From the NCBI GenBank assembly GCA_014324045.1, contig JACOMY010000011.1, forward strand, positions 1 to 64,000: 64,000 nucleotides of DNA, written 5' to 3'. Origin of the DNA: Rhodospirillales bacterium (lineage in GTDB: Bacteria; Pseudomonadota; Alphaproteobacteria; Kiloniellales; JACOMY01). The notes beneath the pieces were generated by a model. It worked only from the letters and a program-made list of their open reading frames with translations, ran no database searches and had not been told where the DNA came from. The translations under genes and the position numbers were made by a program. Positions 1 through 9,262 of this stretch are shown piece by piece; the first letter of the stretch is position 1, and every line of letters starts with the position of its first letter.

Positions 1-777
1 GTTCTTCACGAACATGCCGGTCATGGTCAGGCTGGGGTTGGACTCTTCCGGCGGGATCTCGACCAGCGCGCCGTCGATCCCGGTCCGGGCCAGGAAGTCG
101 GTCACGGTGGACCCGCCGATCAAGCGCTGGCGATCGTAGGGGATCGGCAGCATGTTCTCAAGACCGACCTCGCCGATCCAGGCCGACAACCGCTCCCTGT
201 TCAGCGGCACGGTGTCTATTCCCTCCAGGCTCTCCAGGCGTTCGATCACACGGGACTCAGGATACGTCCCTATGGTTCCCACCTGTATCTTTTGCCGAAT
301 CACCCCGACGGTGAAGTCGAAGGGGTTCCTTACATAGGCACAGACCGTTATCTTGTTACAGTATTGGCTAAAGTACTCTACGACCTTGCGGCAACCCTCT
401 CGACCGAGGCGATCGCACAGGAGGCGATCGAACACTTCCGCCGAAACGATCATGACATCGCCGCAGAAGGCTTCGATCTCTCGCTCCATTTCTTCCCTGC
501 CGATTTTCGTCCGTTTACGCCTCCGTTTACGCCTCGGCAAGTTCGTTATTTCCCACACCCCAAGGGATAGCGGATGGCTTGTTCGTGTCGGTTGAAATGT
601 TGGCAGGTTCGCCAGTTCGTAGGCCAGAAATTTATGATTGGGGGAGTCGCTTCCCGGATAGAGGATACCGTTTTCGCGCAGCTTCCCGCGCGAATGGGCC
701 AAGGACCTCTGGAGCGATGTGGTGCCGGTTTTCGAGAAACCGATATGGAGATAGCACGTCTCTATCTTTTTCTGCAT
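1..777 (-). CDS. Sulfotransferase-like protein, copy A (3' end beyond window)
   Basis: The frame is open from an ATG at 777 to the window edge, giving 259 residues with no stop, so the gene is partial only because the window ends. The N-terminus reads LHIGFSKTGTTSLQ, the 5'-phosphosulfate-binding loop of PAPS-dependent sulfotransferases, and residues near 145 read CAYVRNPFDF, the 3'-phosphate-binding motif. It should transfer sulfate from PAPS to a hydroxyl or amine; the acceptor cannot be told. It is a close paralogue of the gene at 1245-2327 and lies directly downstream of it on the same strand, so the pair arose by tandem duplication. It carries a small in-frame 12-bp duplication that adds a basic RRKRRRKR stretch absent from the other copy. 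Confidence 0.8.
   Translation of the reverse strand, partial: MQKKIETCYLHIGFSKTGTTSLQRSLAHSRGKLRENGILYPGSDSPNHKFLAYELANLPTFQPTRTSHPLSLGVWEITNLPRRKRRRKRTKIGREEMEREIEAFCGDVMIVSAEVFDRLLCDRLGREGCRKVVEYFSQYCNKITVCAYVRNPFDFTVGVIRQKIQVGTIGTYPESRVIERLESLEGIDTVPLNRERLSAWIGEVGLENMLPIPYDRQRLIGGSTVTDFLARTGIDGALVEIPPEESNPSLTMTGMFVKN
511..534. repeat. 12-bp tandem duplication inside sulfotransferase copy A
   Basis: The 12-mer ccgtttacgcct occurs twice in direct succession. It is in frame, so it lengthens the protein by four residues without breaking it. It is one of many short tandem duplications in this window. Confidence 0.85.
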
Positions 778-1244
778 CTCTCCCCGCAAAACCGTCTGTT
801 CGGAAAATCGTTGCGATTGCCGGCGCCGGACCGCCATTCGGGAACAGCAAGCTGCACTTGCCGGAGAATGGCACCGCAGCCTTGGACTGTCAACGTCAAG
901 CGCCAATCTGCTCAAGGGTCCCTTGGACCGGTCCCGGCTCCCCCCGCCCGGCGGGTTCGCGTTCCTCCTCGCCCAGGCCGCGACCGGGCTCGGGCCGGCA
1001 CGCTTCTTCGAGTTGGTACTTCCCCAATTCGGCCCATTCAGCGGCGTTGCACTCGGCGCGACGGACCCTGGGCAGGGGCGATCTCTTTCTCGATGCGCTT
1101 AGCCTTTCCGGTGAACATCGCGAAGAAAGCGGCCAAGCCTTCGGGCCGCCGATCATCCCTGGGCGGCTTCCTCTGCGGCGCGGTGCAGCTGACGCTCTTT
1201 TTGGGTTCTGCCGCTCCCGTCCTCGACGGCCTTCCGGCGCTCCA
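778..1244. other. Gene-free spacer between the two sulfotransferase genes
   Basis: This 467-base stretch has several overlapping frames on both strands, but none shows a recognisable motif or a convincing start. The long plus-strand frames that cross it are the antisense of the sulfotransferases. I see no gene, RNA or repeat here; it may hold a promoter for copy A. Confidence 0.5.
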
Positions 1245-2327
1245 TCAGAACTTCCCAGGCCTCACCCGGTTCTTGCGGGCGAAGATCCGGCCGCTCAAGA
1301 TGCCCTCGCCTACCTTCCGAAAAGCTTGCTCCTCTATTGCCGAGCCAAAGCTGCAGCCCCGGTCCAGCATGTCCTTCAAGACGGTCTTCACCTCATCGGT
1401 GAAATAATCTTGCCAAGGCCCCCGATGGCCTCCGCTATTGTTGGCAAGGTCGATAGCGAAGGTTGCGGACAGCCAAGCGAGGTCTTCCCGGCAGCGCTCC
1501 TGCATTGCTTCGGCAAAGCGCTTGGACGGCAGAAACCTGGGGCCCGGCAGCGAGAGCAAGTAGGGGATCTTTCCCAGCCTGTAACCCTTCGAGTTAGTGC
1601 GCTTGTTCATCTCGTTCTTCACGAACATGCCGGTCATGGTCAGGTTTTGGTTTAACTCCTTCCACGGGCTCTTGACCAGCGCGCCGTCGATCCCGGTCCG
1701 GGCCAGGAAATCCGTCACGGTGGACCCGCCGATCAAGCGCTGGCGATCGTAGGGGACCAGCAGCATGTTCTCAAGACCGGCTTCGTCGATCCAGCCAGAC
1801 AATCGCTCCTTGTTCAGCAACAAGGTATCTATTATCTTCGGTCTCTCCAGGTCTTCAAGAGTTCTGTGCGAATTCTTCATAGTGTACTGCATCAAGCTTA
1901 CGATGAAGTCCAAGGGGTTCCTTACATAGGCACAGACCGTCATCTTGTTACAGTATTGGCTAAAATACTCCACGACGTTGCAGCAATTCTCCCGATCGAG
2001 GCGATCGAACAGTTCCGCCGAAATGATCATGACATCGCCGGAGAAGGCTTCGATCTCTTGCTCCATTTCCCGGCGAAATTCCGGCGCTTTGTCGAGATCA
2101 GGCGGATTTTTGCGGACCCACTGACCATCTTTCTTCGGTTGAAAGTTTGGCAGTTTCGTCAGTTCGTAGGCCAGAAATTTATGATTGCGAGAACTCCTGC
2201 CCGGATAGAGAATGCCGTTCCTGCGCAGCTTCTCGCGCGAATTGGTCAAGGCGGCCTGGAGCGACGTGGTCCCGGTTTTCGAGAAGCCGATATGGAGATA
2301 AGCCGTCTCTATCTTTTTCTTCTGCAT
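1245..2327 (-). CDS. Sulfotransferase-like protein, copy B
   Basis: This is a complete 360-residue protein. It carries the PAPS 5'-phosphosulfate loop LHIGFSKTGTTSLQ close to the N-terminus and the 3'-phosphate motif CAYVRNPLDF near residue 140, both standard for the cytosolic/Golgi-type sulfotransferase fold. The length suits bacterial members that modify polysaccharides, lipids or small molecules, but nothing indicates the substrate. It differs from copy A by substitutions spread along the length and one small indel, so the duplication is not recent. There is no adjacent polysaccharide or PAPS-synthesis gene. The start at 2327 is the first ATG and aligns exactly with copy A. Confidence 0.85.
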   Translation of the reverse strand: MQKKKIETAYLHIGFSKTGTTSLQAALTNSREKLRRNGILYPGRSSRNHKFLAYELTKLPNFQPKKDGQWVRKNPPDLDKAPEFRREMEQEIEAFSGDVMIISAELFDRLDRENCCNVVEYFSQYCNKMTVCAYVRNPLDFIVSLMQYTMKNSHRTLEDLERPKIIDTLLLNKERLSGWIDEAGLENMLLVPYDRQRLIGGSTVTDFLARTGIDGALVKSPWKELNQNLTMTGMFVKNEMNKRTNSKGYRLGKIPYLLSLPGPRFLPSKRFAEAMQERCREDLAWLSATFAIDLANNSGGHRGPWQDYFTDEVKTVLKDMLDRGCSFGSAIEEQAFRKVGEGILSGRIFARKNRVRPGKF

Positions 2328-2875
2328 TACATACGCAACTTCTCAAGCGGGTACCGTTCGTAAGGACAGGTTACGTCTGGAGCGCCGCCGAGCATAATGT
2401 TTTCGGGCCGTGGCAAATGATCGCGCGGCAGTCTTCAGCCTGTCCGGCAGCGCCGGGCGCGCTGCAAGCGCCGGATCGTCCGAGGTCAAGCGGTTCAGCT
2501 TGCCGGGACGATCCGGCGTCAGTGTTATTGTTATAAAGCCCATCCGAGACCGGGATACCAGGATCGTCTTATTCGCTCATGCCGCGTTCCCTCTTACCGA
2601 AGAGTTGTCTATAAGGCACAATCCAATATAATCCTATTAAGAATCGACCGGACGGTTTATCTTACATTAGGATCGTATCGAAGAGTTCGGAGTGCAATCC
2701 GCGCCCGGATGGAGGCATGCTATCGTCCGGGGCAGATCCGTTGCACAAGAGCCTGCGGCCTGTCTGTTCGGCGGCGGCCTTAGCAGCCCCTGCTTTCGCC
2801 GGGTGGGCCGGCAAGAATGCGCTGCGGACCTGGGGCTGCCTTATACCGCCAACAGACCGATCTTAGGAGGATTCG
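2328..2875. other. Intergenic region with one long hairpin
   Basis: There is no supported gene between the divergently oriented sulfotransferase and TPR genes. A 66-codon minus-strand frame at 2343-2543 has no motif and overlaps the hairpin listed separately. The region must hold the promoters of both flanking genes, but no clear -35/-10 pair stands out. Confidence 0.5.
2469..2518. repeat. Inverted repeat, 13-bp perfect stem
   Basis: CGCCGGATCGTCC at 2469-2481 is repeated as its exact reverse complement at 2506-2518. Inside the loop, CAAGC and GCTTG can form a second stem of 5 bp. No U-run follows on either strand, so a classical intrinsic terminator is unlikely; a REP-like or Rho-dependent structure is possible. 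Confidence 0.6.
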
Positions 2876-4192
2876 ATGCCCAACGCCCAAGATCGCCAAG
2901 GCCTTGGCATGAGCGGCGCCGACAGCGATTGCGCCGAGGCCTACGACCGAAGCTGCGAAGACTTCCTCTGCTACCGCGGCGATCCCATCGGCCGCATGAA
3001 AAAAGCCTTGGCGGCGCGGCCCAACTTCGTCATGGGCTACCTCTTCATCGCGCTCTTGAACCTCACCGGCATGGAGCCCAAGAGTTTCCGGCGGGCCGCC
3101 CGGAAACTGGACCAAGCCGAAGCATACCCGATGAACGGGCGCGAGCGCCTGTTGCTCGCCGCCGGGCGCGCCTATGCCGCCGGCAGGTTCCATCAGGCCT
3201 TGCAACGAATCGAGACCCTGCTGCTGGAATGGCCGCGGGACATCCTGGCCCTGCAGCTGGGCCAGTTGCTCGACTTCTACCGGGGCGACAGCCGCAGCCT
3301 GCGCGACCGCGTGGCCCGGCGCCTGCAGGCCTGGTCGCCCGAGGACCCTGCCTACCACGGGGTCCTGGGCTTGCATGCCTTCGGTCTGGAAGAATCCGGC
3401 CTTTACGCACAAGCGGAAGCGGCCGGTCAGGCCGCCATCGGCTTCAACCCGGAGAACGCCTGGGCCGCCCACGCCGTCGCGCACGTCTACGAAATGCAGG
3501 CCCGCCCCGACGCCGGTATCGCCTGGCTGCGCGGAACCCAAGAGGGCTGGACCCGCGACAACTTCTTTCAGGTTCATAACTGGTGGCACCTGGCGCTCTG
3601 CCATCTGGAGCGCGACGAAGAGGCCAAGGCCCTGGCCCTTTACGACGGCCCCATCCGGGCCGCCTGGAACAACGTGGTGCTGGAGTTGACCGACGCCTCC
3701 TCGCTACTGTGGCGCCTGCATCTGCGCGGCAACGGCGCCGGCGATCGCTGGCAGGCGGCCGGCGAGGCCTGGCTGCCCTTCGTCGAGAGCGACATTCACG
3801 CCTTCAACACGCTGCACGCCGTCATGGCCTTCCTGGCACTCGGCTGGGAGAAGGAGCTGGACGCCCTGGTAGCCCGCATGGAGGCCTGCGCGGCCGGCGA
3901 TGCGGACAATGCCGCCATGGAGCGCTTGGTCGGCCTGCCACTGGCGCGCGGATTTACCGCCTTCCAGCGCGGCGACTACGAGACGACCATCGCCGCGCTC
4001 ATCGATCTGCGCGGGCCGGCGCAGCACTTCGGCGGCAGCCACGCGCAGCGAGACATCATCGACTTGACCCTGCTAGAGGCCGCCGCGCGCGCGCCGAACC
4101 GCAGGCTGCTGGAGGCCTTGGTGGCGGAGCGCGCGGCCTTGCGGGCCGGCAGCGGCTGGGTGCGGCGCTATCGGGAGGCGGGCATAGCCTAA
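2876..4192 (+). CDS. TTC38-family tetratricopeptide-repeat protein
   Basis: The protein has 438 residues and resembles the TTC38 family, a helical-repeat family found in bacteria and animals whose biochemical role is not established. Helical pairs recur throughout, for example around residues 40-70, 100-150, 155-200 and 330-360, with the characteristic segments YHGVLGLHAFGLEESG, AAHAVAHVYEMQ and FQVHNWWHLALCHLE. An aggagg ribosome-binding site lies 6-10 bases before the ATG and fixes the start. No signal peptide or membrane segment is seen, so it is probably cytoplasmic. Its last 150 bases and the following about 65 bases are repeated at 5819-6047, on the far side of an AT-richer island. Confidence 0.85.
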   Translation: MPNAQDRQGLGMSGADSDCAEAYDRSCEDFLCYRGDPIGRMKKALAARPNFVMGYLFIALLNLTGMEPKSFRRAARKLDQAEAYPMNGRERLLLAAGRAYAAGRFHQALQRIETLLLEWPRDILALQLGQLLDFYRGDSRSLRDRVARRLQAWSPEDPAYHGVLGLHAFGLEESGLYAQAEAAGQAAIGFNPENAWAAHAVAHVYEMQARPDAGIAWLRGTQEGWTRDNFFQVHNWWHLALCHLERDEEAKALALYDGPIRAAWNNVVLELTDASSLLWRLHLRGNGAGDRWQAAGEAWLPFVESDIHAFNTLHAVMAFLALGWEKELDALVARMEACAAGDADNAAMERLVGLPLARGFTAFQRGDYETTIAALIDLRGPAQHFGGSHAQRDIIDLTLLEAAARAPNRRLLEALVAERAALRAGSGWVRRYREAGIA

Positions 4193-4256
4193 AGCGCTTA
4201 TTTAAACGGCCCCTTGCGGAAGGCCCCTTACCGGCCGAAGCGGTGACAGACCCCGG
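4039..4256 (+). repeat. Left copy of an imperfect direct repeat bracketing an island
   Basis: This copy covers the last 50 codons of the TTC38-like gene and about 65 bases after it. The matching copy is at 5819-6047. Shared blocks include ggctgggtgcggcgctatcg, ccgaaccgcaggctg and the trailing ccttaccggccg. The left copy is intact as coding sequence and is probably the parental one. Confidence 0.85.
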
Positions 4257-4426
4257 GGTAGCGGTCACTTTGGTAGTGGGTCACTTTAGGAAGTACGGTT
4301 TTTCGGTTGCCATCGCCATGTTCATAACGAAGGCATCTATTCCCCCCGCCGCGACCCCGGCCCACAGTCCCGTGCCCCCTTTCAATTTAGTTTGCTACCT
4401 TGCGCGCGTGCGGCTATCCTACACGC

Positions 4427-4582
4427 ATGATAGCTCATAGAGATGCAAACCAGCTTGCGAAGTCCATTGTGGATATCGTAACTCAAGGTGTGCCCAACGT
4501 AATTGATACATCTGCTCAGAGCGAAGCAGGCAAAAGGGATGATCAGATGTGTACAGCCAAGCTATTGTCAAAAAATTTGTAA
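4427..4582 (+). CDS. Small ORF, possibly a truncated conserved small protein
   Basis: The reading frame gives 51 residues starting MIAHRDANQLAKSIVDIVTQ. The opening RDxNQLAKSIVDI resembles a widespread family of small basic hypothetical proteins that continue with a Gly/Lys-rich half; that second half is absent here, so this may be a truncated or frame-shifted relic. Its base composition is AT-richer than the chromosome on either side and it lies inside the repeat-bracketed island. Confidence is limited because the match is from memory and the ORF is short. Confidence 0.35.
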   Translation: MIAHRDANQLAKSIVDIVTQGVPNVIDTSAQSEAGKRDDQMCTAKLLSKNL

Positions 4583-4616
4583 ATGAGACGAGTAGAAGCA
4601 GAGGAAAGATAGGGCA

Positions 4617-5498
4617 GTGGCAAAAACTCTTCCTCCTCTCGATAGGGTTATTTTTTCCACAGTTGAAGAATCTGAAGCGCAGGTAGAAGCGTTTCTTGAT
4701 TGCGATATTTTGTATTACTATGGGGAGCTGCGAATGGGGGCCGTTACTTATTTCCGGGATGTCGTTGAAATTCTTTCCGATCGGCAGAAAAAGCGCAATA
4801 CCCTAGGCTTGTGCCTGACCACGTCCGGCGGGCAAGCAGAAGTTGTGGAAAAGATGGTCGAGATCATTCGATATCACTACGATTATTTTTATACGATCAT
4901 TCCGCTGGCTGCGATGTCCGCCGGAACCATTCTGTGTATGGCTGCCGACAAAATCTTCATGGATTACGCTTCGTCCTTAGGACCAATCGATCCACAAGTG
5001 CCAGATCGAGAGGATAAATACCTCGTCCCAGCGCTCGGATATCTAGATAAAGTTAACGAAATGCTAGAAAAAAGTCAGGATGGTACGATCACGCCTGCGG
5101 AATTTCAGATTCTTCAAAATCAAGATTTGGCAATGCTGGCATTTTACGAACAATCTAAGAATTTGTCTATCTCTCTGCTTAAGAAATGGCTGACCGACTA
5201 CAAATTCAAGGACTGGCATACTCACCGAACAACAAATCCCGGCACGCCTGTGACTTACGATCAGAAGCAAGAGAGGGCAGAAGAAATTGCCGGAAAGCTG
5301 TCCGACAATCATCTCTGGCATTCACATGGGCGAATGATTGGCATGGAGAAGCTTAGAAACGAACTGAGGATTGAGATTGAGGATTATGGCTCGGTGTCGG
5401 ATCGACGGGAGGCGATCCGCCGGTATTGTGACACATTAACGGGCTACCTTGAGAGGCAAGGCTCTCCGTTCTATATCTTTAATCGTCACGTTCACTAG
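4617..5498 (+). CDS. SDH-type Clp-fold serine protease (membrane-free)
   Basis: The protein has 293 residues and belongs to the serine dehydrogenase proteinase family (Pfam SDH_sah), a branch of the ClpP/crotonase fold. The nucleophile motif reads PLAAMSAGTILCMAAD with Ser101 as the expected catalytic serine, followed by the family hallmark SSLGPIDPQVP near residues 119-129. An oxyanion-forming Gly-Gly pair occurs in LCLTTSGGQAE around residue 71. The start is GTG at 4617 with gaggaaag upstream. No signal or membrane segment is visible. It is followed 10 bases later by a 63-residue protein, and both lie in an AT-richer island bracketed by direct repeats. The substrate is unknown; its own regulation cannot be seen. 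Confidence 0.85.
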   Translation: MAKTLPPLDRVIFSTVEESEAQVEAFLDCDILYYYGELRMGAVTYFRDVVEILSDRQKKRNTLGLCLTTSGGQAEVVEKMVEIIRYHYDYFYTIIPLAAMSAGTILCMAADKIFMDYASSLGPIDPQVPDREDKYLVPALGYLDKVNEMLEKSQDGTITPAEFQILQNQDLAMLAFYEQSKNLSISLLKKWLTDYKFKDWHTHRTTNPGTPVTYDQKQERAEEIAGKLSDNHLWHSHGRMIGMEKLRNELRIEIEDYGSVSDRREAIRRYCDTLTGYLERQGSPFYIFNRHVH

Positions 5499-5508
5499 GA
5501 GTGAGAAT

Positions 5509-5700
5509 ATGTCTATCGTAGAGGAAGTGGCAACCGCTCTCAGTAGAGGAGACCGAAAAAAAAAGGAAATGTTCGAAGAGCAGTTAAGGGCTTACGAAGA
5601 ATTTCGCAAAAAAATGGAAGCGGCTGGTATTTCTCCAAAGAAGCGGAATTTCAGTATTCCCCTAATCGAACGAATCGGTACCCCCAGATTTTTAGACTGA
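5509..5700 (+). CDS. Small hypothetical protein downstream of the Clp-fold protease
   Basis: The ORF encodes 63 residues from an ATG at 5509 preceded by taggagtga, a good ribosome-binding site; a longer upstream frame exists but overlaps the protease and lacks a site. The product is charged, with a predicted helix rich in Lys and Glu (roughly residues 10-35) and the C-terminal tail IPLIERIGTPRFLD. No family is recognised. Its 10-base spacing from the protease gene implies co-transcription, so it may be a substrate, adaptor or inhibitor of the protease; this is inference from position only. Confidence 0.6.
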   Translation: MSIVEEVATALSRGDRKKKEMFEEQLRAYEEFRKKMEAAGISPKKRNFSIPLIERIGTPRFLD

Positions 5701-5818
5701 CTGAACTGTTTAACTTGAAGGTCAGTTTGAACTTATGTTGAGCTTATGAGAAAGCGCGACAGCGAAGCCCTTGCCTTGATCGTCCGCTTGCCAGCCGAAG
5801 GTAATAGTATCCGCGTCA

Positions 5819-6047
5819 CCACGCGCAGCGGGACATCATCGACTGACCCTGCGTTAGGCCGCCGCGTGCCGAACCGCAGGCTGTTCGAGGCCCCGGTGGC
5901 GAGCACGCGGTCTTTGCGGGCCGATAGCGGCTGGGTGCGGCGCTATCGGGGGCGGGCACAAGCCTAAGGCGCTTGTTCAAACCGCCCCTTACAAAAGGCA
6001 CCTTTGGAATAAGGCGCCTTACCGGCCGCGACGGTGACGGACCCCGG
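5819..6047 (+). pseudogene. Right copy of the direct repeat: decayed fragment of the TTC38-like gene
   Basis: The sequence repeats the 3' end of the gene at 2876-4192 with substitutions and small indels. Translated fragments read PNRRL and SGWVRRYR, as in the parent, but the frame shifts near 5857. There is no start or upstream portion of the gene, so it is a non-functional fragment. It marks the right boundary of the island that carries the Clp-fold protease. Confidence 0.8.
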
Positions 6048-6161
6048 CACGGGGTTGCGGCCAGCGGCTAACTCCGCCTTGCAAAGCCGCCTGTCCGGCG
6101 CTATGCGGGACGCATGGTCCTTCATGCTCCGGGTCAACGGGGGTTTGAGTCACGAGGTTGA

Positions 6162-7265
<1,104 letters not shown>

Positions 7266-7390
7266 CGGACTTTAAGCTGCATTTTGGGGCTTTATTTTGG
7301 CGATTATGCACTTGACTATGCCAATCGGCGCGCCTGTGCAGGTGGGTGCACGCTAGTTATGCCGATGAACCCGCTCCATCCACACAATGA

Positions 7391-7422
7391 AGACCGACTC
7401 GCCGGAAAGACCGACTCGCCGG
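7391..7422. repeat. 17-bp-period tandem duplication in the methylase relic
   Basis: agaccgactcgccgg at 7391 recurs at 7408, a period of 17 bases. The offset is not a multiple of three and so shifts the frame. Confidence 0.75.
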
Positions 7423-7577
7423 CTGGGGCCCTTGTCAATCGCGGTTTGAAGGGGTTGGTCCAAGGCGGGCAGGCCAAGAAGTGGCGGGCGTCGTTGCTGG
7501 AAAAGCATAGGCTTGAAGCGGTGATCCAGATGACCGGCTATCCATTGCAGCCTTACACGAGCGCGGCTACAGTCATC

Positions 7578-7603
7578 GTCTATCTTCGCAGTCTATCTTC
7601 GCA
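7578..7603. repeat. 13-bp tandem duplication that breaks the methylase frame
   Basis: gtctatcttcgca occurs twice in direct succession at 7578-7590 and 7591-7603. Thirteen is not a multiple of three; the frame upstream (ending AATVIVYL) and that downstream (PENKPVLFAKIEND) differ accordingly, so the duplication itself can explain the frameshift. Confidence 0.85.
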
Positions 7604-8612
7604 GGGGCGTCCCACATCCTGAGAACAAGCCGGTCCTTTTCGCGAAGATCGAGAATGACAGTTTCCGTTTCAAGAAAGGTGTGCGGATTGTTTGTGAAGA
7701 GGATCGATTGCCCCGCACGCCGGAGCATTCCGTGCTGGAGCATTTTCAGGGCGCAGCCAGCGGGGAAGGTTTATCGGTCCGGTCGGCACTTGACGGCAAA
7801 CTCAGCTTCGCCCCCGGAGCCTACATCCCGGCGCGCGAACTTTCTGAAATAGCGATTGACGCGGGAATACAACAGGTCATCCGGGAGCGTACCGCTTTCG
7901 TCGCGCTCCACGCTTCCGATCTTGTCGCGCTGAATAGCGAGGGCAGATTCGATCCCCGCGAGGCCAAGCAGGCCCTTCGCTTGGCGGCGCAGGGCAGCGG
8001 GAACATCAACAGTTATTTTGACATTGTCTACGCCCAGAAGGCGCTTTACAGCAAAGCAGAGCTGCTTCCCGGCAACTCTCTCGCGATCTCGCCGGGCGGC
8101 GTGGAGAGCGGCTGCTACGGCTTCTACGATTTCGATAGGCTGCTCGAACCGCCCTTTGTGACCGTGCCTTGCACCGGTTCCATTGCCATGGCCTAGGTTC
8201 AGGAATGGCCTTGCGGTGTAACGGAGGACTGCCTTCTGTTACTACCGAAGCCCTCGATAGTAACAGATGTTCCGCACGCAATGCTGTATGTCGCGGCGGC
8301 TGCAATCCGTAGCGAAGGCTGGCGGTTCAGCTACGGCCGCAGGGCTACCCCGGCGCGCATTACCAGCTTCCCACTACCTCATTCCCCGGAATTGATCGAG
8401 CGCGTCAACAGTTATCTCAAACGGGCGGCAAAGATCGAAGACCAGCTGCTTGCCGATGCAGAAGACGCACTCGATAGCCGGATTGCCCGCGAGCGCATCG
8501 ACGAGATTGCCAACGAGATTGTTAAGGGGGGCAATTGCGGGTTGTCTCCGGCACGGAGCTTGAGGCACGACTGGTCTGGTGCACGACTGGCGGCCATGCC
8601 AGACGGCTAATC

Positions 8613-8907
8613 GTGCCATATGGCGCACTCGCATATACAGAACGCGCGCTCGATTTTCTCGAAGGTCTGCCACCGAAAATCAAGAAGCAGTTAACCAAGC
8701 GGGTAAAAAACCTCCTGAATGATCCCTTTCCGCCTGCATCCAAGCGACTGGCTAAGGTAAAAACGCCAGAAGGTGATCCGGTATATCGAGAGCGGTCGGG
8801 CGACTATCGCATCCTATACATCGTCCGCTCAAAACCGGATGAGATTCTTATCCTCGACATAGGACATCGACTAGGGAATCTACCGCAAGGCCAAAACCAA
8901 GACCTGA
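8613..8907 (+). pseudogene. RelE/ParE-family toxin gene with C-terminal frameshift
   Basis: From a GTG at 8613 the frame encodes a typical RelE-fold toxin: ALAYTERALDFLEGLPPKIK, a lysine-rich helix, then DPVYRERSGDYRILYIVRS and ILILDIGHR. RelE proteins are ribosome-dependent mRNA interferases or, in the ParE branch, gyrase poisons. After IGHR the frame slips; the alternative frame reads IYRKAKTKT and stops at 8905-8907, the expected C-terminus of this subfamily. The catalytic C-terminal residues are therefore lost or altered. The small ORF beginning at 8920 is the likely antitoxin. The pair sits at the end of the foreign insert in the mre cluster. Confidence 0.65.
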
Positions 8908-8919
8908 TTCGCCGGCGGC

Positions 8920-9084
8920 ATGCGGAAGGGAACCGACCTCGACGCCATCATGGCGAAAGCGCTTGACACACCTCCACCGGAAGGCGGCAAGCTTGAGCGG
9001 CTAATCTCCTATCCTCGCAAGAAACAAGTATTGACAGATCGCCTGGATTGCTGTGGTTTGGCTACTTGGGGGCTGGCTGCTTGA
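8920..9084 (+). CDS. Small antitoxin-like protein downstream of the RelE relic
   Basis: The ORF encodes 54 residues beginning MRKGTDLDAIMAKALDTPPP. It starts 13 bases after the toxin stop, in the toxin-first order known for some RelE-type pairs. The short DLDAIMAKAL helix followed by a Pro/Gly-rich tail looks like a toxin-wrapping antitoxin, but no family is recognised with certainty. The last about 20 residues are unlike the rest and may be read-through into unrelated sequence. Confidence 0.4.
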   Translation: MRKGTDLDAIMAKALDTPPPEGGKLERLISYPRKKQVLTDRLDCCGLATWGLAA

Positions 9085-9262
9085 GCCTATAGATACCGCT
9101 AAAGGCACAATTGGCTTTATTCTGCCGGTTTGCCGATTGGACAGGGTAAAGCGCTGCGATAGAGTGCGCCAACTGATCGTGTATCGTTTCCTGGCCGGAC
9201 CGCCTGCCGGCCGATCGGACGTGGTACGCCGTAGGGAATTCGATTGAGGACTCCAGCCGATC

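Larger units (their letters stand above)
7284..8607 (+). pseudogene. Decayed N-6 adenine DNA methylase (HsdM-like) gene
   Basis: Fragments in changing frames together resemble the C-terminal half of an N-6 DNA methylase with a fused recognition part. Recognisable pieces are LEAVIQMTGYPLQPYTSAA around 7510-7570, GASGEGLSVRS-like and SFAPGAYIPARELSEI around 7760-7840, and WRFSYGRRATPARI near 8320. Frames break near 7590, where a 13-bp tandem duplication occurs, and near 8200. The catalytic NPPF region is not found, so the 5' part is lost. The pseudogene lies between mreB and mreC and is followed by a RelE-like toxin relic, an arrangement common in mobile R-M cassettes. Confidence 0.7.

Noticed and set aside
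579-1655. Long plus-strand frame of 358 codons
   Set aside because: It runs antisense to the sulfotransferase genes, is rich in Arg/Pro/Ser and has no motif.
2343-2543. 66-codon minus-strand frame upstream of the sulfotransferase
   Set aside because: It overlaps the 13-bp inverted repeat, has no motif or ribosome-binding site, and its composition is like that of the spacer.
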